DNA of 24,377 nucleotides from QHXQ01 sp036389375 (GCA_036389375.1 DASVQA010000010.1:1-24377), one strand, 5' to 3'; shown: positions 8,648 to 15,962, numbered from the stretch's first letter. The notes: a model not told the origin generated them from the sequence alone. Made by a program: numbers and translations.

Positions 8648-9535
8648 TTACTTCGCCGCCGGGCTGACGACTTTCTTGAGCTTGATGTCGAGCGTGCCCA
8701 CGTCTGCGTCGAGGTGCGCGCGGACGGGGATGCGGCGGGCGTCGTCCGTGAGCCAGAGCGACATGTTGCCGGTGCGCCCCTGCACGAGCCGTTCGTCGCC
8801 GAAGAGTTCGATGTCCACGCGCACGGTCTGCACCTTGCCAAGCACGGACTTCATGCGCTTGCGCTCGACCACTTTGACGGGGATGTGATAGACGTTGCCG
8901 GAATCGCTCATCACGATCTCGAAACTCTGACCGGGCGCGAGCGGCTGCGTGCGCAGGTAGTAGATGGCGGAGAGGAAATCGTGCGCCGCGCCTTCGAGCG
9001 GGTGTCGGACGATGCGCGGCTGGCTCGCCGGGTCGTTCGGGTTACGCTCCGTCCAGGTGACCTCGTTCGTGCTGCGGTCGAAGACGGCTTCGCTCATGCG
9101 GACGCGTTTGCCCTGTTCGTCCAGCTTGGTCGTGCGCTGGACGGTGAAGGTCTCCGGCTCGACGACCGACTCCATGTTGAAGTGAAAATCTATGCCGAAG
9201 AGTTTACGAAACCAGCCCTTCGCGTTGGCGTCGCCCTTGAAGACGAGGTTCGTGACCGGCACATCGTCGCGCACGCTCACGGGCGTCTGGTTGACGGGCG
9301 TGCGCCGGGCGGTGAAGCGAAACTCCGCGATCTGTATGCCGCGCAGCACAAGCTTGGAGAACTCGCCGTCGTAGATCAATTCTTCCGCCGGTTCAAAGGG
9401 CAGAGGCGTCGGGCGTGTGGCGGCGACGGCGCGTTTATCGTCGGCGTGTGCCAGCACCGCCCCGCGCGGCAGCGTGGAGAGCGCGAACATGGCGCACAAT
9501 GTAAACAGAAAAGCTCGCCGCAGCATAGTCGTCAT
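8648..9535 (-). CDS. Exported DUF3108 protein
   Basis: A 295-residue protein starting with a signal peptide: basic MLRR, a hydrophobic stretch AFLFTLCAMFALSTL, and a likely signal-peptidase site at AHA/DD (residues 29-33). The mature part matches DUF3108: FEPAEELIYDGEFSKLVLRG, IAEFRFTA, a middle FNMESVVEPETFTVQRTTKL, and a C-terminal LPV-type strand region SLWLTDDARRIPVRAHLDAD. The family is predicted to be beta-rich and periplasmic or outer-membrane associated; its role is not established. The open frame extends 12 codons further, but the ATG at 9535 overlaps the stop of the upstream membrane protein as ATGA, showing coupled translation, and gives a proper signal peptide, so it is preferred. 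A gap of 175 bases separates its stop from the next operon; no convincing terminator is seen there. Confidence 0.85.
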   Translation of the reverse strand: MTTMLRRAFLFTLCAMFALSTLPRGAVLAHADDKRAVAATRPTPLPFEPAEELIYDGEFSKLVLRGIQIAEFRFTARRTPVNQTPVSVRDDVPVTNLVFKGDANAKGWFRKLFGIDFHFNMESVVEPETFTVQRTTKLDEQGKRVRMSEAVFDRSTNEVTWTERNPNDPASQPRIVRHPLEGAAHDFLSAIYYLRTQPLAPGQSFEIVMSDSGNVYHIPVKVVERKRMKSVLGKVQTVRVDIELFGDERLVQGRTGNMSLWLTDDARRIPVRAHLDADVGTLDIKLKKVVSPAAK

Positions 9536-10092
9536 CTTAACAGCCAGGCCTTGCACGCCAGCACGCCCCACGCGAACAGCAGACCGATGGCGGCGCGGTA
9601 TTCGCGGTAACGCAGATAAAGTTGCGCGTCAAACTTCGTCGCCGCCGTCGCGCCCGCGCGGTACGGCTTAAGGCGCGGCAGAAAGAGCGGGACGGCCTCA
9701 GCGTAGCGCGCGTATTCCGCACCGAACAACTCGGCGAGGGTCTGGGATTCGACGCGCATCACGGGCAAATAGATGCCAAGAAAGAGCGCCGCGAAGAGTC
9801 CACCCAAGAGCGGCCACCAAGACCCGGCCGCCAAAGTGAAACCGCCGCCCATGATGAAGCTGCCGAGGTAGAGCGGGTTGCGCGTGTAGGCGTAAGGGCC
9901 GGAGGTCGCCAGCCGGTCGTTCTTGCGTATGTGCCCGGCCGACCATGCGCGCAGGAGTAGACCCGCGAGCGCGACCGCGCCGCCGAGCAGGAGCGTCATA
10001 GGGCGCGGGCGGGCGACCAAAAGAAATAGTGCCGCGCAAGCAAAGCCGAGCGGCACGCGCCAACGCTGCATCCACGTCCCGCCTCTAGGCAC
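9532..10092 (-). CDS. Isoprenylcysteine carboxyl methyltransferase-family membrane protein
   Basis: A 186-residue integral membrane protein of the ICMT/PEMT-like family. Counting from the internal Met at 10071, hydrophobic segments lie near residues 8-22, 26-42, 66-82 and 86-105. The family signature GPYAYTRNPLYLGSF (58-72) and the C-terminal AEYARYAEAVPLFLP (118-132) form the SAM/substrate region. Bacterial members rarely act on isoprenyl-cysteine; many methylate lipids or small molecules, so the substrate is unknown. The GTG at 10092 is chosen because AAGGAG (complement of 10098-10103) lies 5 bases upstream, a strong ribosome-binding site; the in-frame ATG at 10071, seven codons later, lacks one. 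Its stop overlaps the start of the DUF3108 gene, suggesting the two envelope proteins work together. Confidence 0.85.
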   Translation of the reverse strand: MPRGGTWMQRWRVPLGFACAALFLLVARPRPMTLLLGGAVALAGLLLRAWSAGHIRKNDRLATSGPYAYTRNPLYLGSFIMGGGFTLAAGSWWPLLGGLFAALFLGIYLPVMRVESQTLAELFGAEYARYAEAVPLFLPRLKPYRAGATAATKFDAQLYLRYREYRAAIGLLFAWGVLACKAWLLR

Positions 10093-10425
10093 GCGCGCTC
10101 CTTGCCGCAGAGGGCACAGCGCAGGCGGCGATGCACTGATGAGAGCTGGCGCGGCGTGGCCCGACGCAGAGACGCGCACGCGCGACGAATGTTAAGAGTG
10201 CTTGAAAGTTTGAGCTTAGGTCGAAGGCCGAGGCGCATGACCGTTGCAACTGCTGACGCGGTGTCAGCAGCGTCTCCCCAGACACCGGCCAGCGCCTCAG
10301 CGCCTTCGTGACGACTTCGATGAGATGTTTTATGGCCGGGTTGTCCTGAAGCATAAAAGCCGTGACGAGCGGCAAGCGCCGTGTGCCGGGTGACGAACAG
10401 CGACAAGTTCTGCGCCTGATCGCGG
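10093..10425. other. Gene-free 333-base gap
   Basis: Open frames exist (for example 9996-10436 on the minus strand) but show no family resemblance, biased composition or ribosome-binding site, so I do not call a gene. The gap holds the Shine-Dalgarno of the methyltransferase-like gene and an 8-bp hairpin at 10250-10270 (CTGCTGAC / GTCAGCAG, loop of 5) lacking a U-tract on either strand. Its minus-strand side should contain the promoter for the two genes below 10092; none is clear. Confidence 0.55.
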
Positions 10426-10947
10426 TCAATCTTCACCCGGCACTTTTCTGTTCAGTTGCATGACCATCTGCGACGAAGAATGGTCTTTAGGATCGCCGAC
10501 GATGGCGACGCGTCCGCCGTAGCCGCGCACCACCTCGCGCTCCGGCACGGACTCTTCCGTGTAGTCCGTGCCCTTCGCATGTACGTCCGGGCGCAGCGCC
10601 AGCAGGAGCGCCTCTACGTTCGGTTCCGTGAAGATGGTGACGAGATCGACGGCGCGCAAGGCCGCCACCACTTCGGCCCGCTCGCGCTCGGACACGAAGG
10701 GCCGCCCCGGCCCCTTCAGTCGCCGCACCTGTTCGTCCGCGTTGATGCCGACGACCAGCAGGTCGCCCAGCGCCCGCGCCGCTTCCAGATAACGCACGTG
10801 CCCGACGTGTACGATGTCGAAGCAGCCGTTCGCCAGCACGACGCGTGCGCCGTGTCTGCGCGCAATCGCCACGCGCGCGATCAGGCGATTGCGGTCAACG
10901 ATGCGCGCGGCTGCGGGCGCTTTCTGATGCTCGTCCGACTGGTACAT
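10426..10947 (-). CDS. rfaE2: D-glycero-beta-D-manno-heptose 1-phosphate adenylyltransferase
   Basis: A 173-residue cytidylyltransferase-fold enzyme equivalent to the C-terminal half of HldE, making ADP-D-glycero-beta-D-manno-heptose from the 1-phosphate and ATP for lipopolysaccharide core. Motifs: LANGCFDIVHVGHVRYL (38-54) with the nucleotide-binding HVGH (47-50), LLVVGINAD (63-71), RPFVSERERAEVVAAL (82-97), VHAKGTDYTEESVPERE (122-138) and the C-terminal HSSSQ (156-160), the ISSS-like signature. It is a separate gene 89 bases downstream of the kinase gene rather than fused as in enteric bacteria. The ATG at 10947 has only a weak GTGAG ahead of it. Confidence 0.92.
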   Translation of the reverse strand: MYQSDEHQKAPAAARIVDRNRLIARVAIARRHGARVVLANGCFDIVHVGHVRYLEAARALGDLLVVGINADEQVRRLKGPGRPFVSERERAEVVAALRAVDLVTIFTEPNVEALLLALRPDVHAKGTDYTEESVPEREVVRGYGGRVAIVGDPKDHSSSQMVMQLNRKVPGED

Positions 10948-10971
10948 AACTCACGGGGCAAACGTTACCAT

Positions 10972-11022
10972 AAAGCAACGATGAACGCGGCCCGCGCCGC
11001 ACGGCTACCTGCGCGTTGCTTT
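10972..11022. repeat. 9-bp inverted repeat in the rfaE1-rfaE2 gap
   Basis: AAAGCAACG (10972-10980) and its complement (11014-11022) flank a 33-base GC-rich loop in the only untranslated gap of the heptose block. In RNA it would place a hairpin upstream of rfaE2; it could protect the message or modulate rfaE2 expression. No U-tract follows, so it is unlikely to be a full terminator. Confidence 0.4.
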
Positions 11023-11036
11023 GCGCGCCCGCCCTG

Positions 11037-12068
11037 TCACTCAGCCTGCATCGCGCCGGCTTCATCATTTTCCAGCACGGACGCGAGCAGTTCATTGGGT
11101 GCGGCGGTGGCTGTGCCGCGCTTCATGACGACGAGGCCGCCGGCATGGTTGGCGAGGTGCGCGGCGTCGGCGAAACTCGCGCCGCGCGCAAGCGCGAGCG
11201 TGTAGGTGGCAATGACCGTGTCGCCCGCGCCGGTCACGTCCACCGCTTCGCTTGCGCCGACCGCAGGCAGATGCACGGGCGCGCGCCCGCGTTCGAGCAA
11301 TACCATGCCGTGCGGGCCGCGCGTGACGAGGAGCGCCGCGTAATCCAGTCGCGCGCACAACTCGGCGGCCGCAGCATCGAGCGTCGTCTCGGTCAGCCGC
11401 CGACCCAGCACCTGCTCGACCTCGTCCTCGTTCGGCGTTCCCGAAGTGAAACCGGCGAACTCAAGCAGCCGGAAGCGCGAATCAACGAGCACCGGGAACT
11501 TGCGCGCACGCGCGCACGTGCGCAGGCTCTCGATCACTTCAGCGCACGCGACACCGTAGTTGTAATCCGAAATGATCACCGCATCAGCCGTCGCACACGC
11601 CGCGTGCAGGCGCTCGGCCAGTTGCGCCTTCGTGTCTGCGTCTGCGAGCGGCGTGCCTTCGTAATCGACGCGGATCACCTGCTGGCGCGTCGAGTGTGCG
11701 TGCCCGGCGAGAATCCGCACCTTCGTCGCGGTCGTCTGCGTGGGGATGCTCAGCAGATTTTCACAGTCAACGCCGAGCGCCTGTAACTGTCCAAGCAGCG
11801 CGCGCCCGGATTCATCGGGGCCGACGACGCCGACGAGCGCCGCCTGCGCGCCGAGCGCGGCCAGATTCGCCGCGCAGTTGGCCGCGCCGCCCGGCACTGT
11901 CTCCGTGCGTTCGTGCCGCAGGATCAAGACCGGCGCTTCGCGCGAGACGCGGCTGATCTCGCCGTACAGGAACTGATCCGCCACCGCATCGCCCACGACG
12001 ACGACGCGGCAGCGCGCAAACTCGCGCACCAGCCCTGCCAGACGTGCCTGTCGTGCTGCCATCGTCAT
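11037..12068 (-). CDS. rfaE1: D-glycero-beta-D-manno-heptose-7-phosphate kinase
   Basis: A 343-residue PfkB/ribokinase-family kinase equivalent to the N-terminal half of HldE; it phosphorylates heptose 7-phosphate at C1 to the 1,7-bisphosphate. Motifs: VVVVGDAVADQFLYGEISRV (22-41), VPGGAANCAANLAALG (58-73) for sugar binding, SDYNYG (167-172), and the ATP-binding/anion-hole DVTGAGDT (277-284) with catalytic base Asp283. The VSREAP segment (41-46) is characteristic of RfaE1. The ATG at 12068 overlaps the gmhB stop as ATGA, which settles the start against the longer open frame. The substrate is taken from family and from the neighbours gmhB and rfaE2, which catalyse the next two steps. Confidence 0.92.
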   Translation of the reverse strand: MTMAARQARLAGLVREFARCRVVVVGDAVADQFLYGEISRVSREAPVLILRHERTETVPGGAANCAANLAALGAQAALVGVVGPDESGRALLGQLQALGVDCENLLSIPTQTTATKVRILAGHAHSTRQQVIRVDYEGTPLADADTKAQLAERLHAACATADAVIISDYNYGVACAEVIESLRTCARARKFPVLVDSRFRLLEFAGFTSGTPNEDEVEQVLGRRLTETTLDAAAAELCARLDYAALLVTRGPHGMVLLERGRAPVHLPAVGASEAVDVTGAGDTVIATYTLALARGASFADAAHLANHAGGLVVMKRGTATAAPNELLASVLENDEAGAMQAE

Positions 12069-12631
12069 TTGATTATCGCGCGCACGGCGGCCAGCAGATC
12101 GTCCGCCACCACATCGGGCTGATGCTGCCAGCCCGTGCGTTGATATTCCCACTCGCCGCGCCCGTAGCCACTCAAGACGTAGGCCGAGCGCAGGCCAGCG
12201 TTGCGCGCAAGCTCCACGTCGCCGTAACGGTCGCCGACCATCCAGCTTTGGGCCACGTCAACTTCGAGTTCACGCGCCGCGCGCTCGACGAGACCGGGGC
12301 GCGGCTTGCGGCAATCGCAGTCGAGCCGGTAAGGCGCTGCGCCGACCGACGGATGGTGCGGGCAGTAGTAGATGGCGTCGAGCCGCGCGCCGCCGCGCGC
12401 CAACTCCTGCCGCAGCAGGTCGTGTACGGTCGTGATCATCTCTTCCGCGAAGTAGCCGCGCGCCACGCCCGCCTGATTCGTGACGAGGACGGCGAGCCAG
12501 CCCGCGTCGTTGAGCAGCCGGATCGCTTCGGCGGCGTAAGGGAAGACGCGATAGCGCGACGGATGATTCACGTAGCCGACCTCTTCGGAGATCGTCCCGT
12601 CGCGGTCGATGAAGACGGCGCGGCGCTTCAT
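12065..12631 (-). CDS. gmhB: D-glycero-D-manno-heptose 1,7-bisphosphate 7-phosphatase
   Basis: A 188-residue HAD-superfamily phosphatase removing the C7 phosphate between the RfaE1 and RfaE2 steps. HAD motif I is DRDGT (D9, D11), motif II TNQAGVARG (51-59), the zinc-binding loop has C90, H92, C105 and C107 in CPHH...CDCRKP, motif III is the Lys of CRKP, and motif IV is MVGDRYGDVELA. The zinc loop and length are diagnostic of GmhB (the related histidinol phosphatase is usually fused to HisB). The ATG at 12631 overlaps the waaF stop as ATGA, and its own stop overlaps rfaE1, so three heptose genes are translated in tandem. Confidence 0.93.
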   Translation of the reverse strand: MKRRAVFIDRDGTISEEVGYVNHPSRYRVFPYAAEAIRLLNDAGWLAVLVTNQAGVARGYFAEEMITTVHDLLRQELARGGARLDAIYYCPHHPSVGAAPYRLDCDCRKPRPGLVERAARELEVDVAQSWMVGDRYGDVELARNAGLRSAYVLSGYGRGEWEYQRTGWQHQPDVVADDLLAAVRAIIK

Positions 12632-13725
12632 CGCGCGACCTCCGCATGCACAGGGCACGTCGCGCAGGCGAGCAGCGTGCGCGCCTGTGCAAAGACCTGG
12701 GCCGGTGTGATCGCGGTCATGCAGCGATGATCAATCGGACAGTCGCGCAGCATGCAGGGCGCGCACTCAGGCGGATGGCGCATGATCTCGGCGGCGGGCG
12801 CGAAGGGCCGGGTCGTGAGCGGGTTGGTCGGGCCGAAGATGACGAGCGTCGGGCGTTCGAGCGCGGCGGCGATGTGGGCCGGCCCCGTATCGTTCGTCAC
12901 CAGCAGATCGGCGAGGCTCAGCACGGCGACCGTCTGCGCGAGGCTCGTCTCGCCGGTCAGCACGACGGGTTGCTCGCGCATCGCCGCGCGCACCTGTTCG
13001 GTCACGTCGCGCTCGGCGCGCGAGCCGATGAGCAGCACGTGCGCGCCCGTCTCGCTGATCAGTTGATCGGCGAGCGCCGCATAGCTTTCGGCGGGCCAGC
13101 GTTTCGCGCGGCTATTGATCGAGCCGGGGCAGAGCGCGACGAGCGGGCGCTCGGCCTCTACGCCGCGCGCGTCGAGCAACGCACGCGCTTCGGTCTTTCG
13201 TTCAGCCGACACCGACAGTTGATATTCAGGCGCGCGCGTCGTCACGGCCTGCGTGCCGTTGAGCGCGTGTTCGAGCGCGGCGACGAGGTAGAGATAATAG
13301 AAAACTTCGTGGCGTGTGCTGCGCCATTCGGGCGGCGCGAGCGGGTGCGTCAGGAGCGGCGCGCGCCGGTCGGTCGCATAGCCGAACCGCAGCGGCACGC
13401 GTGCGGCCCACGCGACGAGCGCCGGCCCGGCCGCGTTCGGACAGAGCAGCGCTAGGTCGAAGCGGCGTGCGCGCCACGCACCGACCTGCCGGGAGAAGCC
13501 GCGCACGCCTGCGCCCTGATCGTCAATGAGCAGTAGGTCGTCAATAAAATCGGCGTCGGCGAAGATGCCTTCGGCCCACGAGCGCGTGGCGAGCGTGAGG
13601 TGCGCGTTGGGCAGCAGGCGACGCAACGCCCGCAGGGCGGGCACAGTCATCACCGCGTCGCCGACCCAGTTTGCGCCGCGCACGACTATGCGCTCGATCT
13701 GTTCAGATTTAAGTTCGCGGGCCAT
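12628..13725 (-). CDS. waaF: Lipopolysaccharide heptosyltransferase II-like glycosyltransferase (GT9)
   Basis: A 365-residue GT9 enzyme that transfers heptose from ADP-heptose to the growing lipopolysaccharide inner core on the cytoplasmic face. The N-terminal domain has IVVRGANWVGDAVMTVPAL (13-31), with the family Asp in WVGD. The C-terminal donor-binding domain has ALCPGSINSRAKRWPAE, then LVTNDTGPAHIAAALERP and VIFGPTNPLTTRPF, the GT9 nucleotide-sugar motifs. A Cys-rich tail (CAPCMLRDCPIDHRC) resembles that of WaaF-type enzymes. The ATG at 13725 is preferred over a TTG at 13755 because the latter lies in a tandem repeat. First gene of the heptose block; gmhB starts inside its stop codon. 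WaaF versus another GT9 heptosyltransferase cannot be settled by eye. Confidence 0.9.
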   Translation of the reverse strand: MARELKSEQIERIVVRGANWVGDAVMTVPALRALRRLLPNAHLTLATRSWAEGIFADADFIDDLLLIDDQGAGVRGFSRQVGAWRARRFDLALLCPNAAGPALVAWAARVPLRFGYATDRRAPLLTHPLAPPEWRSTRHEVFYYLYLVAALEHALNGTQAVTTRAPEYQLSVSAERKTEARALLDARGVEAERPLVALCPGSINSRAKRWPAESYAALADQLISETGAHVLLIGSRAERDVTEQVRAAMREQPVVLTGETSLAQTVAVLSLADLLVTNDTGPAHIAAALERPTLVIFGPTNPLTTRPFAPAAEIMRHPPECAPCMLRDCPIDHRCMTAITPAQVFAQARTLLACATCPVHAEVAR

Positions 13726-13750
13726 CGTGAAACGAAGAGGAATAATCTCA

Positions 13751-13786
13751 CGCAAAGGCGCAAAGACGCAAAGCAGGGCGCAAAGA
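13751..13786. repeat. Short tandem repeat CGCAAAGR
   Basis: Three head-to-tail copies of an 8-base unit CGCAAAGG/CGCAAAGA/CGCAAAG (13751-13773) and a fourth copy (13779-13786) after a short interruption. The array lies just upstream of waaF. Similar CGCAAAGA strings occur as dispersed intergenic repeats in diverse bacteria, so this may be one copy of an interspersed family. Confidence 0.6.
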
Positions 13787-13806
13787 GGACATGAGCATAG
13801 GTGCGT

Positions 13807-13839
13807 GTGCTTTTCTTTTAGATACGGGTGCTTTTCTTT
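13807..13839. repeat. Direct repeat GTGCTTTTCTTT x2
   Basis: Exact 12-base copies at 13807-13818 and 13828-13839 (period 21) between the SDR stop and waaF. On the minus strand the copies read AAAGAAAAGCAC, purine-rich. Period of two helical turns would suit a binding site; function unknown. Confidence 0.5.
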
Positions 13840-13843
13840 CAGG

Positions 13844-14686
13844 TCACAGCATGTCGCGCAGACCGTCGGCTACGCTGATGGTGGGTTGCCAGTTGAGTTC
13901 GGCGCGGGCGAGTTGTAGATCGGAGATGTAGTTGAGGGGCACGGGCGCAGGTGTCTGCGCCGTCTCGTCAAGCTGCGGCTCAAGCTCGATCATGCGTCCG
14001 ACCTGCTCGACCAGCGCGCGCAGGGAGACGGCGTTCGCGCGCCCGCCGCCGAGATTGTAGAGACCGCGCAGGCGCGCTGAATCAATGAAGGCGCGACAGG
14101 CGCGCGCAAAGTCGTCCACGTGCAAAAGGTCGCGCACGGGTGCGCCGGCCGCCGGCAGGCGCAAAGGCTGGCCGCGCTTGATCGCCTCGACGTAGTGCGT
14201 GACGAAGCCCGGTTCGTTGCCTTCAGACGGGCGCGCATAGACGGACGAGAGACGAAAGATGCAGGCGCGTATGTTGCGCGCGGCGGCGTAGTAATCAACG
14301 TAACGTTCGCCCAAGAGCTTCGACCATTCGAGCGGCGTCTGCCCGCAGTAATCGGTCGGACAGCTTTCGGGCACTTCGGCGAAGCGTTCGGCGTGCGCGC
14401 CGTACACATCTTTGGTCGAAGCGTAGATAAAGACCGCGCCGGGGCGCACGTGGCGCATGAGGTTGGCCGTGCCCTCGGCGTTGGTGCGGAAAGATTGCTC
14501 CGCGCCGGCCGGACTTTTATCGAGATGCGCGGCAAGATGTATGACCGCGTCGTAGTCGGCGAGCCGCGCCGCGTCCGCCTCGCTCAGGATGTCGAGGCCT
14601 GCTCGCCGCGAGAAGTCGTCCGCCTGAAAATGGCGGCGCAGGTGGACGCCGAGATAACCGCTGCCGCCGGTAACGATGACTTTCAA
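13844..14686 (-). CDS. Extended SDR, NAD-dependent epimerase/dehydratase-like, lacking the catalytic Tyr
   Basis: A 280-residue extended short-chain dehydrogenase/reductase. The NAD-binding TGGSGYLG is at 6-13, AVIHLAAH at 47-54, the active-site Ser/Thr region IYASTKDVYG at 87-96, and the substrate side FRLSSVYARPSEGNEP (144-159) and VRDLLHVDDFARA (184-196). The catalytic YxxxK reads L119-E-W-S-K123: the lysine is kept but Tyr is replaced by Leu (CTC). A nearby Tyr at 113 is not in register. It may be a binding or regulatory protein, use altered chemistry, or be inactive. The start is TTG at 14686, which gives the exact family N-terminus MKVIVTGGSG; there is no ATG upstream in frame. It lies 31 bases below the channel gene and 118 bases above waaF, so a nucleotide-sugar role is likely by family and context. 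Confidence 0.85.
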   Translation of the reverse strand: MKVIVTGGSGYLGVHLRRHFQADDFSRRAGLDILSEADAARLADYDAVIHLAAHLDKSPAGAEQSFRTNAEGTANLMRHVRPGAVFIYASTKDVYGAHAERFAEVPESCPTDYCGQTPLEWSKLLGERYVDYYAAARNIRACIFRLSSVYARPSEGNEPGFVTHYVEAIKRGQPLRLPAAGAPVRDLLHVDDFARACRAFIDSARLRGLYNLGGGRANAVSLRALVEQVGRMIELEPQLDETAQTPAPVPLNYISDLQLARAELNWQPTISVADGLRDML

Positions 14687-14717
14687 TGTGCTCGTCTCGA
14701 AGTTGAAGTTGGCTCGC

Positions 14718-15740
14718 TCAAATCTTTTTAGCGCCCGCGGCCTGCGTCTTGAGTTGGGCGAGCGCGTCGGAGCGCCCGATGGCGATGAGCAGGTCGCCGG
14801 CTTCGATAAACGCGTCGCCGGACGGATTGAAGATCATCTGGCCCGCGCGCCGCCGCACGGCGACAATCACCACGTCCAGTTCCGAACGGATGTTGGTGAA
14901 GCGCAGCTTGCGCCCGACGTATGGCGAGTTGGGCGCAACGGCCACCTCCTCGAAATTGAGATCGAGTCCTTCGGCCGTGATCGAATCCATGAAATCTTCA
15001 ACCGCCGGTTTGGTGAGCGCCTGCATCATGCGCTGGCTGCCGATGATGATCGGCGCGATCACGCGGTTTGCGCCCGCGCGGATCAGTTTCGGCTCGGCCT
15101 GTTCTTCGCTCGCGCGCGCAACGATGTGTAGCCCCGCGTTCAATCCGCGCGCCGTCAGCACGACATAGACGTTGTCGGCATCGGTCGGCAGACAGGCGGC
15201 GAGCGCGCGCGCGTGTTCGACGCCCGCTTCCTGCAAAGTCTCTTCCGACGTGGCGTCGCGCACCAGCAGCGGCACGCCCTCGTCCAGCCACTTGCCGACG
15301 ATGCCTACGTCGCGCTCGATGATGACGAACGGCTCGCCCTTGCGTTGCAGTTCGCGGATGACGCGCGCGCCGACGCGCCCCGCGCCGCAGACGATGAAGT
15401 GATTACGCAGCCTGCTCACCTCGCGTAGCCGCCGCCGCTGCCCGAAGCCGGCGACGATCTCTGATTGCACGATCTCGACGAGCGCGCGCGACAGGACGAA
15501 GCCGACCGTGCCGACGCCCACGAAGATGTAGATGATAGCGAAGACGCGCCCCGCCGTGTGCGTCGGGTGCATGTCGCCGTAGCCGACCGTGGCCACCGTG
15601 GTGACTGTGAAGTAGAGGCTGTCTAAGAGCGGCCAGCCTTCGACCAGATGGAAGCCGAGCGCGCCCAGCGCAATAACTGCGCCGAGTACGCCGAGCGCGT
15701 AGAGGACGCGCGCACGCGCACGCTTCGACAGACTAAACAC
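14718..15740 (-). CDS. Two-helix K+ channel with RCK (TrkA-N/TrkA-C) domains
   Basis: About 340 residues from a GTG at 15740. Transmembrane helix 1 is VLYALGVLGAVIALGALGF (12-30); the pore helix and selectivity filter TVGYGD are at 42-56; helix 2 is FAIIYIFVGVGTVGFVLS (67-84). A cytoplasmic RCK domain follows, with NAD/nucleotide-binding FIVCGAGRVGARVIREL (115-131), then a TrkA-C domain in the last ~80 residues (NSPYVGRKL...GDLLIAIGRSDAL). This is the MthK-like architecture: a ligand-gated potassium channel in the inner membrane. The open frame reaches a TTG at 15842, with other GTG/TTG options at 15815, 15782 and 15758; the family N-terminus and a possible promoter over 15814-15842 favour a downstream start, but no ribosome-binding site decides. 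Divergent from the PBP gene. Confidence 0.88.
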   Translation of the reverse strand: MFSLSKRARARVLYALGVLGAVIALGALGFHLVEGWPLLDSLYFTVTTVATVGYGDMHPTHTAGRVFAIIYIFVGVGTVGFVLSRALVEIVQSEIVAGFGQRRRLREVSRLRNHFIVCGAGRVGARVIRELQRKGEPFVIIERDVGIVGKWLDEGVPLLVRDATSEETLQEAGVEHARALAACLPTDADNVYVVLTARGLNAGLHIVARASEEQAEPKLIRAGANRVIAPIIIGSQRMMQALTKPAVEDFMDSITAEGLDLNFEEVAVAPNSPYVGRKLRFTNIRSELDVVIVAVRRRAGQMIFNPSGDAFIEAGDLLIAIGRSDALAQLKTQAAGAKKI

Positions 15741-15813
15741 AGGAGCCAATCTGCGCACGCCGCTCGCCGTGCGTGCATCCAACCGGAGACAACCCGTCCG
15801 AACGAACGCGGTC

Positions 15814-15842
15814 ACGGTAGCGAAAGAGGCGCGGGGTGTCAA
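15814..15842 (-). promoter_or_regulatory. Possible promoter of the channel gene
   Basis: Minus-strand TTGACA (complement of 15837-15842), 17 bases, then TACCGT (15814-15819, only 3 of 6 to TATAAT). The -35 context TTTGACACC resembles that of the promoter at 8565-8570. Weak -10 keeps this tentative. Confidence 0.3.
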
Positions 15843-15873
15843 ACAAGAGTGGACACGTGAACGTATAGATAAT

Positions 15874-15960
15874 AGAGTCTAGAGAGTCCAGAGAGTCTGG
15901 CGAGTCCGGCTAGGCAAAAAGCAGTTGTCTTCAGACTCTTCAGACTCGATCACTGCTTTT
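15874..15960 (+). repeat. 9-bp tandem repeats and hairpin ahead of the PBP gene
   Basis: Four 9-base units AGAGTCTAG / AGAGTCCAG / AGAGTCTGG / CGAGTCCGG (15874-15909) are followed by two exact CTTCAGACT units (15929-15946). The two sets are partly complementary (AGAGTCT at 15892-15898 with AGACTCT at 15933-15939). In addition AAAAGCAGT (15917-15925) pairs perfectly with 15952-15960, ending two bases before the PBP start codon. The leader could fold in alternative ways and affect translation; the repeats could also be slippage-derived. Confidence 0.6.
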
Positions 15961-15962
15961 CT

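Noticed and set aside
8714..9610. 298-codon plus-strand frame opposite the DUF3108 gene
   Set aside because: Shadow of the DUF3108 gene, which has a signal peptide and a coupled start; the antisense protein has no recognisable feature.
9996..10436. Minus-strand open frame filling the gap above the methyltransferase-like gene
   Set aside because: Overlaps the end of rfaE2 and the start of the next gene, no ribosome-binding site, no domain or composition evidence.
10456..11205. 249-codon plus-strand frame opposite rfaE2/rfaE1
   Set aside because: Crosses two well-supported heptose genes and the gap between them; composition typical of a shadow frame.
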